A stretch of 64,000 nucleotides of DNA from DASQPR01 sp963836785 (lineage in GTDB: Bacteria > Actinomycetota > Actinomycetes > Mycobacteriales > Micromonosporaceae). The stretch covers positions 558,001-622,000 of the forward strand of contig CAWIKW010000002.1 of assembly GCA_963836785.1 (NCBI GenBank), given 5' to 3'. The notes under the pieces are model-generated. The model had not been told where the DNA came from, ran no database searches, and was given only the letters and a program-made list of their open reading frames with translations. Numbering within the stretch: the first letter of the stretch is position 1; the number at the start of each line of letters is the position of its first letter. This document shows positions 8,738 through 17,197 of the stretch, piece by piece. Made by a program: the position numbers and the translations under genes.

Positions 8738-10513
8738 TCAGGTGCGGATGGTTCGCTGTTGTGAGTCGACGCGGACGGTTGACCGTCGCCGGTCGAGGTA
8801 TTCGAGCAGGGGCACGGCGACTCGTCGTGTGGTGTCGAGTGCTTGGCGTGCTTGGCTGAGTGTGAACGGCTGCGGAAGACTCGCCAGTCGCTGGACTGCT
8901 TGATCGGGGGCGGTGGGCAGCAGGTAGACGCCGGCAGCGATGTGTATCAGCCGGCCCGCCTTGGTGGCGGCGGCGAGGTAGCGATCCGTGAGTCCCGCCG
9001 CGGCGAGTTCCGGGCCTTCGGCGGCCGCGAATGGCTGCGCGGTCAGGCGTGTTATGAGTGCGTCGAGCGCGGCGTCGATCTCCGGTGGGAAGGCCGATGC
9101 GGCATCGCGGCGGTGGACCCCGTCGCCGTCGATGACCAGGTCCGGAACCTGCCGGACAATCAGCTCCAGTACGGTCGCGTCGGGCAGGCCGAGGCGTTGC
9201 GTGGCGGCGGTGCGGGGCATGCCCGGAGTTAGTGGTCGAGCCTTCGCCCAATCGTCGACGGCCGCTTGGAGGTCCCGCTGCCATTGGGCCCACTGTGTGG
9301 TGTCGATGAGCCAACCGCCGGCCGCGATCGTATTTGCCGGTGGTGGATCGCCGCGGGCTAGGACGCCGGCCGCGACGAGTTGGTCGAACCGGACGGCGCG
9401 CCGCCGGCCGACTTCGCCGGCCGGGTCCGGGTGGCCTGATACGGCAGCGATGTCTTGCGCCCGCCGCGCTGCGGCGCCGCGTCGTACGAGTCGCGGTGGA
9501 TCGGTGTCGAGCACGACGACGCCGGCGACGACGTGTTGACGGCCGGGGTCCCGTAACAGTGCGCGTTCGCCGACGTGCAGGGGTAGCGGCGTGTCGACGC
9601 TGAGCCGTGCCGTGTCGGTCCCGAGGGTCCGAAGTCGCGTCGGCAGCGCAGCCGAGCCCACATGGAGGATCGGCTGGGGCGGCAGGCGGGTCGACACGTT
9701 GACGAGTCGTACGTCCATCGACCGGACCTCGGCCCACAGCCCCGCGGTGATCAAGGCGTCGCCGCGACGAATCTTCGATCGTTTGACACCGCGTAGGTTG
9801 ACGGCGACCCGCGCGACCGCCGATGCCGAAGTGATCGGGGTCTTGAGACTTTCCAGGCCGCGTACGCGTACGGTTTCGCCGGTTGACGACACCGTCAGCT
9901 CGTCGTCGACCGCGATCCGGCCGCTGGCGAGGGTGCCGGTCACGACCGTACCGGCGCCGTGGATGGTGAAGACACGATCGACCCACAGCCTTGTCGCCGG
10001 TGACTCGGGTTGATGCAGCTCGGTGGTCATGCGCCCTAGTGCGGCGCGTAGCTCGTCGATACCAGTGCCGGTGACCGGGCTGACGGCGACCGCCTCGATG
10101 TCCGCGAGCGAGCTGTGGGCCAGGTAGTCGCGGGCTTCTTCGATCGCGAGATCGGCGTCGCCAAGATCGCTGCGGGTGACCGCCAGCACGCCGTGGCGGA
10201 CGCCGAGCGCGTCCAGCGCGGCGAGGTGTTCGGCGGTCTGCCGGCACCATCCTTCGTCCGCCGCGACGACAAGCAGCACCGCGGGAACCGGGCCGATGCC
10301 GGCGAGCATGTTCGTGATGAACCGTTCATGCCCCGGTACGTCGACGAATGCGATCTGTGTCCCGTCGTCGAGGCTCATCCAGGCGTAGCCGAGGTCTATG
10401 GTCATCCCGCGGCGGCGCTCCTCGGCCCACCGATCGGGCTCCATTCCCGTCAACGCGCGGACCAAGGTGGATTTGCCGTGGTCGACGTGTCCGGCCGTGG
10501 CAACTACGTGCAT
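8738..10513 (-). CDS. selB: Selenocysteine-specific elongation factor SelB
   Basis: 591 aa, started at ATG 10513 (MHVVATAGHVDHGKSTLVRA), which overlaps the end of selA by 10 bp. The N-terminal GTPase has all G motifs: P-loop GHVDHGKST, RRGMTIDLGYAW, DVPGHERFI and VTRSDLGD. EF-Tu-like domains II/III follow, then C-terminal winged-helix repeats (about residues 370-590) that in this family recognise the SECIS hairpin in mRNA. It delivers Sec-tRNA to UGA codons. It is the third gene of the minus-strand order selD-selA-selB and converges on selC. Confidence 0.93.
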   Translation of the reverse strand: MHVVATAGHVDHGKSTLVRALTGMEPDRWAEERRRGMTIDLGYAWMSLDDGTQIAFVDVPGHERFITNMLAGIGPVPAVLLVVAADEGWCRQTAEHLAALDALGVRHGVLAVTRSDLGDADLAIEEARDYLAHSSLADIEAVAVSPVTGTGIDELRAALGRMTTELHQPESPATRLWVDRVFTIHGAGTVVTGTLASGRIAVDDELTVSSTGETVRVRGLESLKTPITSASAVARVAVNLRGVKRSKIRRGDALITAGLWAEVRSMDVRLVNVSTRLPPQPILHVGSAALPTRLRTLGTDTARLSVDTPLPLHVGERALLRDPGRQHVVAGVVVLDTDPPRLVRRGAAARRAQDIAAVSGHPDPAGEVGRRRAVRFDQLVAAGVLARGDPPPANTIAAGGWLIDTTQWAQWQRDLQAAVDDWAKARPLTPGMPRTAATQRLGLPDATVLELIVRQVPDLVIDGDGVHRRDAASAFPPEIDAALDALITRLTAQPFAAAEGPELAAAGLTDRYLAAATKAGRLIHIAAGVYLLPTAPDQAVQRLASLPQPFTLSQARQALDTTRRVAVPLLEYLDRRRSTVRVDSQQRTIRT

Positions 10514-11833
10514 TGCGGTGGCGCCTCCCCGTTGCCGCGACCGGATGTGTGCACCGACATGATGGCGCGACGGACGGCCTCGTCGTCCGCCGGCGGAATG
10601 CACCTCAGGTCGAGAACGCAGTGTCCGTGCTCGACCCGGGTGACGATCGGTGGTCGTCCGGTGCGAAGCTCGACCGCGCATTCCTCCGGTAACTCGACGG
10701 CCCATCCCGGCAGTACGAGGTCGGGAGCGCCGCCGCCGCCCACAACGTTGGCCGACGGGATCGTACGAGCGTGTAGGCCGTCACGGATCAACGCAGCGGT
10801 GAGTGACTCCGTACGCGCGCGAAGCTCGGCCGGATCGGCGTGCAGCGCTCGTCGGGTCGGGTTGACCGGGCCGGTGAGCGTCGCCTCGAGAGCGGCCAGC
10901 GTCAGCTTGTCGACCCGCAACGCCCGGGCCAGCGGATGGCGTCGCAACGTGTTGACGATGTCCCGGCGCCCGACGATGAGACCGGCCTGCGGCCCGCCCA
11001 GAAGCTTGTCGCCGCTGGCCGTCACGATCGTTGCGCCCGATGCGAGTGACGTGGTCGCGTCCGGCTCGTCGGGCAGCAACGCATCCGGATGCAACAATCC
11101 GGAGCCGATGTCGGCAACGACCGGCACGCCGAGATCGGCCAGCGACCGCAACGGTACGGTCGAGGTGAATCCCCGTACCGTGAAGTTCGACGGGTGGACC
11201 TTCAGCACGAAGCCGGTGTCGGGTCCGACCGCGTTTCGGTAGTCGGTCAAGTGTGTGCGATTGGTCGTGCCGACTTCGCGCAGTCGCGCGCCGGTGCTGG
11301 CGATCAGATCCGGGATGCGGAATCCGTCGCCGATTTCCACCAACTCGCCTCGGCTGACGATGATGTCCCGACCGCCGGCAAGAGCCGTCGCCGCCAGGAC
11401 GAGCGCGGCCGCACCGTTGTTCACGACCAGCGCGTCCTCCGCCGCCGGAATCGCGGCCAGCAACGCATCCAGCGTCGACCGGCCGCGGCGGGCCCGTACG
11501 CCGGTGGCAAGGTCGTACTCCACGTCGACGTATCCGGACGCCGCGGCGATCGCGGTCACCGCCGCGGCCGACAGTGCCGCCCGGCCGAGATTCGTGTGCA
11601 GAATGACGCCGGTTCCGTTGAGCACCGGGCGAAGCGCCGACGCCGTGTCCGGCAAGCGACGCCAGCGCGACATCGACAATGTCCTCCGGCCCGATCTCGG
11701 CCCGCCGCGCACGCATCTGCGCCTCACGTACCGCATGTTTGACTGTCGTGGCGCCAAGCCGCACGCTCGGCGCCGACCAGCCGCTCATCGGCCAGAACGT
11801 CGTCGGTACGCGGGATACGCCGCCGCGGGTCAT
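10504..11833 (-). pseudogene. selA: L-seryl-tRNA(Sec) selenium transferase SelA, frame disrupted near the N-terminus
   Basis: From about 11650 to 10504 one frame encodes a near-complete SelA core: LRPVLNGTGVILHTNLGRA, VNNGAAALVLAATALA, EVGTTNRTHLTDY and ASGDKLLGGPQAGLIVG, which carries the PLP lysine. The N-terminal domain is spread over other frames. GATTVKHAVREAQMRARRA and EIGPEDIVDVALASL are in the frame from ATG 11833. Inside that stretch DVLADERLVGAER is in a third frame. Breaks therefore fall near 11795-11808, 11757-11770 and 11647-11658. SelA converts Ser-tRNA(Sec) to Sec-tRNA(Sec) using selenophosphate. Close matches in every frame, with no stops inside the pieces, favour residual sequence errors over a dead gene. 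Confidence 0.85.
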
Positions 11834-11912
11834 CCCCGGACATGCTTTGTCCGCCCATCACAGTGTTCGCATATCGCGTTGTCCGCCCATCGGATGGAGG
11901 TGCGGCGGCCGG

Positions 11913-12950
11913 CTATCCCACGACAAGCGCATGCGAACCGGCATCGATGAGTTCCCCGACGACGACGCCGCCGGGTACCTCTCCGGCGATCAGGAGGCCG
12001 CCGGAGGTTTGTGCGTCAGCCAGAAGTAGTCGGTCGAGTTCGCCGACGCCCGGCGCGAACTCGACATGCGGTTGAACCCAGTCGAGATTCCGCCGCGTAC
12101 CACCGCTGACGAACCCGTCCCGCGCCGCTTCTCGGGCCCCATCCAGATAGGGAACCGCCGCGGGATCGAGCCGGGCGGTGACGCCGCTCGCTCGGGCGAG
12201 TTTGAACAGGTGGCCGAGCAATCCAAAACCGGTGACGTCCGTGGCGCAGGTCAGGCCGGACGCCAGCGCCGCCTGCGACGCGTCTCGATTCAACGTCGTC
12301 ATCGCCTCGATGGCCTGCGGAAACCGTTCGCCGGTCGCCTTGTGTCTGGTGTTGAGCACACCCACACCGAGCGGTTTCGTCAATGACAACGGCACCCCGC
12401 TACGCCCGGCGTCGAGACGCAACAGCCGGGCCGGGTCGGCGATGCCGGTCACCGCGAGCCCGTACTTCGGTTCCGGATCATCGATGCTGTGCCCACCGGC
12501 CAGATGGCAACGCGCCAGCCGCGCCACGTCCAGACCACCGCGCAGCACCTCGCGAACCAAATCCATGGGCAGTACGTCGCGCGGCCAGCCCAGCAGATTC
12601 ACCGCGACGATCGGCGTACCGCCCATCGCATACACATCGGACAACGCATTCGTCGCCGCGATCCGACCCCAGTCGTAGGCATCGTCGACGACGGGAGTGA
12701 AGAAATCCGTGGTGACGATGACGGCGGTGTCTCCCGACAGCCGTACGGCGGCGGCGTCATCTCCGTCGTCCAGCCCCACGAGCAGCTCGTAGTCACCATC
12801 ATCGCGGCCGGCTCCGACGAGCCCGGCGACCGCTTCCTCGAGCTCGCCCGGCGGGATCTTGCAGGCGCAGCCGCCGCCATGGGCATACTGCGTCAACCTG
12901 ACCGCATCCGTGCCGGCGGCGGTCACGGTGGACGCTCCACGGCCGTTCAT
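11913..12950 (-). CDS. selD: Selenide, water dikinase (selenophosphate synthetase) SelD
   Basis: 345 aa. The glycine-rich N-terminal motif HGGGCACKIPPGEL carries the catalytic residue as Cys28, not selenocysteine. The next conserved blocks follow: GLDDGDDAAAVRL, TTDFFTPVVDDAYDWGRIAA, NALSDVYAMGG, LAGGHSIDDPEPKYGLAVTG, CATDVTGFGLLGHL and ADAQTSGGLL. The enzyme makes selenophosphate from selenide and ATP for SelA. It is the first gene of the selD-selA-selB run. The next start (11833) lies 79 bp beyond its stop. The 5' flank to 13.4 kb has no gene. Confidence 0.94.
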   Translation of the reverse strand: MNGRGASTVTAAGTDAVRLTQYAHGGGCACKIPPGELEEAVAGLVGAGRDDGDYELLVGLDDGDDAAAVRLSGDTAVIVTTDFFTPVVDDAYDWGRIAATNALSDVYAMGGTPIVAVNLLGWPRDVLPMDLVREVLRGGLDVARLARCHLAGGHSIDDPEPKYGLAVTGIADPARLLRLDAGRSGVPLSLTKPLGVGVLNTRHKATGERFPQAIEAMTTLNRDASQAALASGLTCATDVTGFGLLGHLFKLARASGVTARLDPAAVPYLDGAREAARDGFVSGGTRRNLDWVQPHVEFAPGVGELDRLLLADAQTSGGLLIAGEVPGGVVVGELIDAGSHALVVG

Positions 12951-13372
12951 CGCGGCACTCGCCGATCGACGATTGGCGGGGACAAGTTTGGATCACCGAT
13001 GCCGGGCCGTGACCATGATCGCGGACAACACAGCACGGTGCGCTCGCCTAAAGTCATGCCAATTCACCCCACATGAAACGCTACGGGGATTGGCCTGACG
13101 CTCAGACTCGTGGCCCCGCAGAAACGGTCACCCGACCGGGTGTGATGGACGGTGTTCAGCGAAGACGGATCATGCCCGCACCTCCTCCGAGGGAGTCGGG
13201 CATGGTCGGCACGCGGATCGCAGCGTCCGTCACGGTCGGTTGCCGTCGACGGGGCGGCCATGGCTTGACTGTGCATGACGACGCGGCGACTCGCTGCCGC
13301 CGCGCCCGTTGCCACGCCTGCGCGCTCGCCACCTGCGAATCGTAGCCCGCAGACACTCGCGGTGGCGCTGGG
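12951..13372. other. Gene-poor intergenic region upstream of selD
   Basis: About 420 bp with no convincing coding frame on either strand. It should hold the selD promoter, but no clear -35/-10 pair or operator was recognised. Confidence 0.4.
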
Positions 13373-13444
13373 TCAGTTTTTGGGGCGGAAGACCGCAACG
13401 ATGACGCATACGGCCACGAACACAATCAGTCCGAGCGCGATCAC
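13373..13444 (-). CDS. Putative 23-aa single-helix membrane peptide
   Basis: GTG 13444 opens a 23-codon frame that is almost entirely hydrophobic (IALGLIVFVAVCVIVAVF) with a basic RPKN tail, the profile of a one-pass small membrane protein. No strong ribosome-binding site is visible and I know no close family. It lies just beyond the terminator of the YCII-domain gene. Treat as tentative. Confidence 0.25.
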   Translation of the reverse strand: MIALGLIVFVAVCVIVAVFRPKN

Positions 13445-13488
13445 GCGGACAGCGTAGCCTCGCCGTTCGGTGGGGTCGAGTGACCGGC

Positions 13489-13518
13489 GGGCCGGATCAC
13501 CTGGTGATGATCCGGCCC
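13489..13518 (-). terminator. Inverted repeat downstream of the YCII-domain gene
   Basis: GGGCCGGATCA (13489-13499) and TGATCCGGCCC (13508-13518) form a perfect 11-bp stem with an 8-nt loop, starting 12 bp after the stop of the minus-strand gene. There is no long U tract, as is common in high-GC actinobacteria. Confidence 0.65.
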
Positions 13519-13529
13519 GACATCTGGCC

Positions 13530-13892
13530 TCAGTCGGTCCAGAACGGCCGCAACTCCAGGACACCGCCGTCCCGCGCCATCGGATGCTTCGAGGCGATCT
13601 CCACCGCCTCGTCGAGGTCGGCACACTCGAGTACGTCGAAGCCGGCCACGAGGTCCTTGGTCTCGACGTACGGGCCGTCGGTCAGCAGCACCTTGTTGTC
13701 GCGGACACGTACGGTCGTCGAGTCCCGATCCGGACGGATACGCTCCCCGATCAGGCGCGCACCCCGGCCGTCCATCTCGTCGACCCACGCGTCCACGTCG
13801 ATCTCGTCCGGCGCGGGGCCGACGGTGCGGCCGGGATCGCGGGGACCGGCATCGGTCGGTCGGTCGATACAGACCAGCATCAGGTATTTCAT
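13530..13892 (-). CDS. YCII-related (DGPF-type) domain protein
   Basis: 120 aa from ATG 13892, which has GGGAGGACAC directly upstream. It begins MKYLMLVCIDRP and contains the family's ferredoxin-like core, including DGPYVETKDLVAGFDVLEC, EAVEIASKHP and the C-terminal GVLELRPF. Proteins of this class (often next to ECF sigma factors) are small alpha+beta barrels of uncertain role. Here the neighbours give no pathway clue. Confidence 0.85.
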   Translation of the reverse strand: MKYLMLVCIDRPTDAGPRDPGRTVGPAPDEIDVDAWVDEMDGRGARLIGERIRPDRDSTTVRVRDNKVLLTDGPYVETKDLVAGFDVLECADLDEAVEIASKHPMARDGGVLELRPFWTD

Positions 13893-14116
13893 GTGTCCTC
13901 CCGATTCGGATCGTCGCACTCGCACGAGTGCGCTTCGACCCGTACGACGAATGGACGACGGCGATTACTACCGTCCGCCGGCAGACTTTTTCGAGCCGAC
14001 CGTCGGCGGGGTCGGGTACGCACCCACTCCATAGAAATCTTCGCATCACGGGCGTAATGCGCGGGTCGGCCATTACCAGATCATGACATTCTGAGCGCCC
14101 AAGGTAGGCAGCCCGT

Positions 14117-14148
14117 GGCACGCCCGGCCCGAGGCACGCCCGGCCCGA
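14117..14148. repeat. Two tandem copies of a 16-bp unit
   Basis: GGCACGCCCGGCCCGA is present at 14117-14132 and 14133-14148, in the short gap just after the amidohydrolase stop (minus strand). The unit could fold into GC-rich structure and act as a weak terminator. Confidence 0.6.
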
Positions 14149-14169
14149 GGCATAGCCGGAGTAGGGCGG

Positions 14170-15354
14170 CTAGTGGACCAGCCAGACCCGCCACATCGCC
14201 GCCGGATCGGACAGCGGATCTCCGTGGACGAGCACGAAGTCGGCGGGACCGCCGGCACGGATAACGCCAGCATCGGGTTCACCGAGTAACACGCCACCGT
14301 TGCGGGTGGCCGCGGCCAGTGCCTGCCACGGCTGTAGTCCGGCGGTTACCAGGCACTCGATCTCCCACGCCAGATGGTTTGCGCGGAGCGAGCCGCCGCC
14401 GAAGTCAGTGCCGGCCGCGATGAGGACACCGGCGCGGGCAGCGAGCCGTACGCTCTCGTGCGCCCACTCCCGCCGTGCGGCGATGCGCGCCCGGCCGGCC
14501 GGTTCGGCGAACCGTGGGTTCGACGTCGTCGTCGCGAAGGAGCGCCAGGACTCCAAAACCGCAAGTGTCGAGACCATGGCGACGCCGTTCGCGGCCATCG
14601 TGCGCGCAACGTCCGCGTCGAGCTGGAAGCCGTGCTCAAGGGAATCGACGCCGGCCTCCGCGCCGACCTTCGCGCCGGCGAGCTGACCCGAGTGCGCGGT
14701 GACCCGAGCACCGCGCTGATGCGCCGCGGCGACCACCGCCTGCACCTCGCCGACGGTGAACGGGGCGGTATCCGTGTCGGGTCCGTCGAGGTAGAGCTTC
14801 ACGAAGTCGGCGCCGTCGTCGAGTTGCCTGACCGCCGCACGTACCAGGGCGTCGCCGTCCGCCACGGCGATGCCGAGCCCATCGGGCAGGACACCGGATC
14901 GCGCGACCCACGACCCCGCGGCGCGCACATAGGGGTATTCGCGGTGGCCGGCCCATCGATCGCGTACGCCGAGGGCCAGGGCACGGGTCCGTCCGTCGAC
15001 CGGGTCGGTCTTCATCGGAGATCCGACGTCGCGGGCCCAACGCACGCCCGCAGCTCGCTGGAGCCGTGCGTTGTGCTCGGCGACCCGCAGCAACCGGTCG
15101 GCCGGGTCGAAGCCACGATCGATCCAGTGCGCCCCGCCGGGCAACGTCAGATGGCTATGGCTGTCCACGAGTCCCGGCACGATGGTGCAGCCAGATGCAT
15201 CGACGACCTCGGTGTCGGGTCCCGGGTCCGGTTCGTCGTCCGTCGGCCCGACCCACTCGATCCGATCGTCATCGACCAGCAGGCTTACGCCGACTTTGAG
15301 CTGTGGACCGGTCCCGTCCGCGAGCGCCGCGTCGCGGTAGAGAGTGCGGGGCAT
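14170..15354 (-). CDS. Metal-dependent amidohydrolase (imidazolonepropionase-like family)
   Basis: 394 aa from ATG 15354. A beta-sandwich N-terminus ends in VPGLVDSHSHLTLPGG, which carries the HxH metal motif. Later metal or catalytic blocks are DFVKLYLDG (Lys), GARVTAHSGQLAGA (His), GVDSLEHGFQLD (His) and IAAGTDFGGGSL (Asp). The closing ATRNGGVLLGEPDAGVIRAG and ADFVLVHGDPL are typical of this family, which includes prolidase-like and organophosphate hydrolases. The substrate is not predictable. It stands alone, divergent from the small gene at 15.76 kb. Confidence 0.88.
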   Translation of the reverse strand: MPRTLYRDAALADGTGPQLKVGVSLLVDDDRIEWVGPTDDEPDPGPDTEVVDASGCTIVPGLVDSHSHLTLPGGAHWIDRGFDPADRLLRVAEHNARLQRAAGVRWARDVGSPMKTDPVDGRTRALALGVRDRWAGHREYPYVRAAGSWVARSGVLPDGLGIAVADGDALVRAAVRQLDDGADFVKLYLDGPDTDTAPFTVGEVQAVVAAAHQRGARVTAHSGQLAGAKVGAEAGVDSLEHGFQLDADVARTMAANGVAMVSTLAVLESWRSFATTTSNPRFAEPAGRARIAARREWAHESVRLAARAGVLIAAGTDFGGGSLRANHLAWEIECLVTAGLQPWQALAAATRNGGVLLGEPDAGVIRAGGPADFVLVHGDPLSDPAAMWRVWLVH

Positions 15355-15759
15355 GCCGACACTATGTCACGCGTCGCGGAATCGCCGACAGCGGCGATCG
15401 CCCGCTGGGCCGGACCAAAGATCGTGCGCCGACCACCGCGGACATCGGTCAGCGATGTCGTCACTCGATAGTGGAACGTCATGCGTGCCTGCGTGGGTTT
15501 CGGATCGGTCGGCCATAAACAGACTTCGTCAGCACATCGCCGATGGCACGGGATGAGGCGGAGATGGCCGACCCCGCACGATCCACAGTGGAGCCGTGTG
15601 GACCGGCCAGCGGTCGGGCGGTCGCGGTGCAGGGAGCCCAACGCACGCGGCTTGCGTGAACGGCCACGACCAAACGCCGGTTGGACGAGACTGTGAGTGA
15701 TGGTGACGGCAACGAGCCGACCAGACCGGTCGTACAGGCATCACAAGGGGAGGTACCAC
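15355..15759. other. Intergenic region without a recognisable gene
   Basis: 405 bp between divergent genes. Only short, compositionally implausible frames were seen. GGGGAGG at 15747-15753 is the ribosome-binding site of the next gene. Confidence 0.4.
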
Positions 15760-16056
15760 ATGCGCACGCTCATGACGGTCCAGATGGACACCGAGGCAAC
15801 AAACCCTGCTATTAGAGACGGAAGCCTAGCGAAGACGATGGAGTCGACACTCGAGCAGCTACACGCCGAAGCGGCCTACTTCACGACACGTGAGGGCCAG
15901 CGGACGGCATACATTGTCTTCGATCTGCACGACACGACCCAGATTCCAGAGATCGCCGAGCCCTTCTTCATGGGACTGAACGCCAAGATTGACCTGGCGC
16001 CCGTGATGAACGCCGACGATGTGCAGGAGGGGCTCGCTCGACTCCCGCATATGTAG
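15760..16056 (+). CDS. Small DUF3303-like protein
   Basis: 98 aa from ATG 15760, with AAGGGGAGG 7 nt upstream. It starts MRTLMTVQMDTEATN, has an amphipathic helix (KTMESTLEQLHAEAAYF) and a second half rich in beta/alpha alternation (QRTAYIVFDLHDTTQIPEI, LNAKIDLAPVMNADDVQEGL). The pattern matches small dimeric alpha/beta-barrel proteins annotated DUF3303 or hypothetical in actinobacteria. Function is unknown. The base composition is lower in GC than its neighbours. Confidence 0.75.
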   Translation: MRTLMTVQMDTEATNPAIRDGSLAKTMESTLEQLHAEAAYFTTREGQRTAYIVFDLHDTTQIPEIAEPFFMGLNAKIDLAPVMNADDVQEGLARLPHM

Positions 16057-16408
16057 GACGCGCTCGCTACATTCGCCAACACCTTTGTCGGCAACGGCTT
16101 GCTGGACGCGCTACCGCTCGGCACGATCGCGGACTCGATGGAGCGGGCGACGATCGCAAGGCCGCGAAGGCGCTGACTGTGCTCGACCGCTGCTGGATGC
16201 GGTGGGGGCAAGTGGTTTCGGTCGATGGAAATCAGGCGGTCGTGAAGTCACGACACCTGGAATGGGACGGACGCTACCTCACTGGCACTGGATCTGCGAT
16301 CACATCACCGCTCGGCAGCTCGCCGCGCTACGCACATACACGGTGCACCACCTCGACATGGTCAACCATCGCGTGACCCATCCCGGCACGACCGCAGCAC
16401 TCGCTTGA
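16057..16408 (+). pseudogene. Remnant of a DUF6390-like gene
   Basis: Three pieces in different frames resemble one actinobacterial family (DUF6390 as I recall it). FVGNGLLDALPLGTIADSM is followed within a few codons by LTVLDRCWMRWGQVVSVDGN and VVKSRHLEWDGRY, and then in another frame by LPHWHWICDHITARQLAALR and TVHHLDMVN. The N-terminal part and roughly 70 residues between the first two pieces are missing. Unlike the single-base breaks elsewhere in the window this is true decay. It could be debris from a past rearrangement at this locus. Confidence 0.5.
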
Positions 16409-16497
16409 GCCGGCCGGCTGCTGTTCGAATCGCGCCGGACCGGCTCCGTGGCTAGGCGCCCGCATCTCGGTTCGATTCACGGCGACGGTGCCCAGTC

Positions 16498-16809
16498 CTA
16501 GGGGCACTGCTCCCGAATGAACGCCTCGAATCGCCGGCTCATGATCCAGAGTTGTTCGGACGCGGTGGCCGGCGTGTTCGAATCGCGGATCGGAATGAGC
16601 CACGCCCCGCCGAGTGTCGTACCGGATCTGTTGGAGCCGACGGTCTCCGCCATCGTCGGGGTGATGGCGCCGTTGGCGCGTACGACGTCGCACCACTGGC
16701 TCTGTTCGTGCTCTGGGCGCTGCGTCCACCAGGCCAGCATGTTGTAGTAGGCCACGGATTCGACGATAACGATGGAAGCCGTGAGCCAGCCGTACAACAG
16801 CTGGAACAA
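16498..16809 (-). CDS. Hypothetical protein, possible gene fragment
   Basis: 103 aa from ATG 16809 with a hydrophobic N-terminus (LLYGWLTASIVIVESVAYYN) followed by a polar, partly charged C-terminus ending FEAFIREQC. No ribosome-binding site stands out and no family was recognised. It adjoins a gene remnant and may itself be a truncated membrane-protein piece. Confidence 0.3.
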   Translation of the reverse strand: MFQLLYGWLTASIVIVESVAYYNMLAWWTQRPEHEQSQWCDVVRANGAITPTMAETVGSNRSGTTLGGAWLIPIRDSNTPATASEQLWIMSRRFEAFIREQCP

Positions 16810-16940
16810 CGCTGTTAGATGGCTCGCACTCCGGGGAGATCGTCGAGCGCCATCGCGTTGGTCTCGACGAACCGCCCATCACACCGTGGTGGGCCGAGTG
16901 CGCCGCCAGGCATCGCGTGGATGGATACGGCCGCCGGATG

Positions 16941-16967
16941 CATCGGGTGTTAGATACATCGGGTGTT
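16941..16967. repeat. Direct repeat CATCGGGTGTT, 16-bp period
   Basis: The 11-mer occurs at 16941-16951 and 16957-16967, about 175 bp upstream of the fuconate operon palindrome. It shares the CATCNG core with that operator and could be an accessory regulator site. Confidence 0.4.
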
Positions 16968-17141
16968 TCCAAATCGTGACGTGCCGATGGCTCGGATGTT
17001 AGCGCTCGTCCGGCACGACCCTGGATGCCGGATGAGCTGGCCATACCCGACACAGAGTCCGTTTTGATCGGTTACTTGAGCCCCCGCCACGGCCGCCGAC
17101 CGTTCCGACGCGGTCTTGCGCGACGCCGAGCCAGCCGCTAT

Positions 17142-17165
17142 ACATCCGATCTATAGATCGGATGT
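17142..17165. promoter_or_regulatory. Perfect 24-bp palindromic operator upstream of the fuconate operon
   Basis: ACATCCGATCTA followed immediately by its exact reverse complement, centred at 17153/17154, with no mismatch. It ends 32 bp before the chosen GTG of the first operon gene, a position where a bound repressor would block transcription. The operon ends with a FadR-type GntR regulator, the obvious candidate ligand-responsive repressor for this site. Confidence 0.75.
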
Positions 17166-17197
17166 TTCGTGCGTATGACGGCAGCGAGGAGTCTGGC

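Noticed and set aside
8655..10250. Long Arg/Pro-rich frame inside selB on the same strand
   Set aside because: It has a biased composition with no motifs and is fully contained in a well-supported gene; a high-GC shadow.
14117..14148. Short tandem repeat as a CRISPR remnant
   Set aside because: Only two contiguous 16-bp copies with no spacers and no cas genes.
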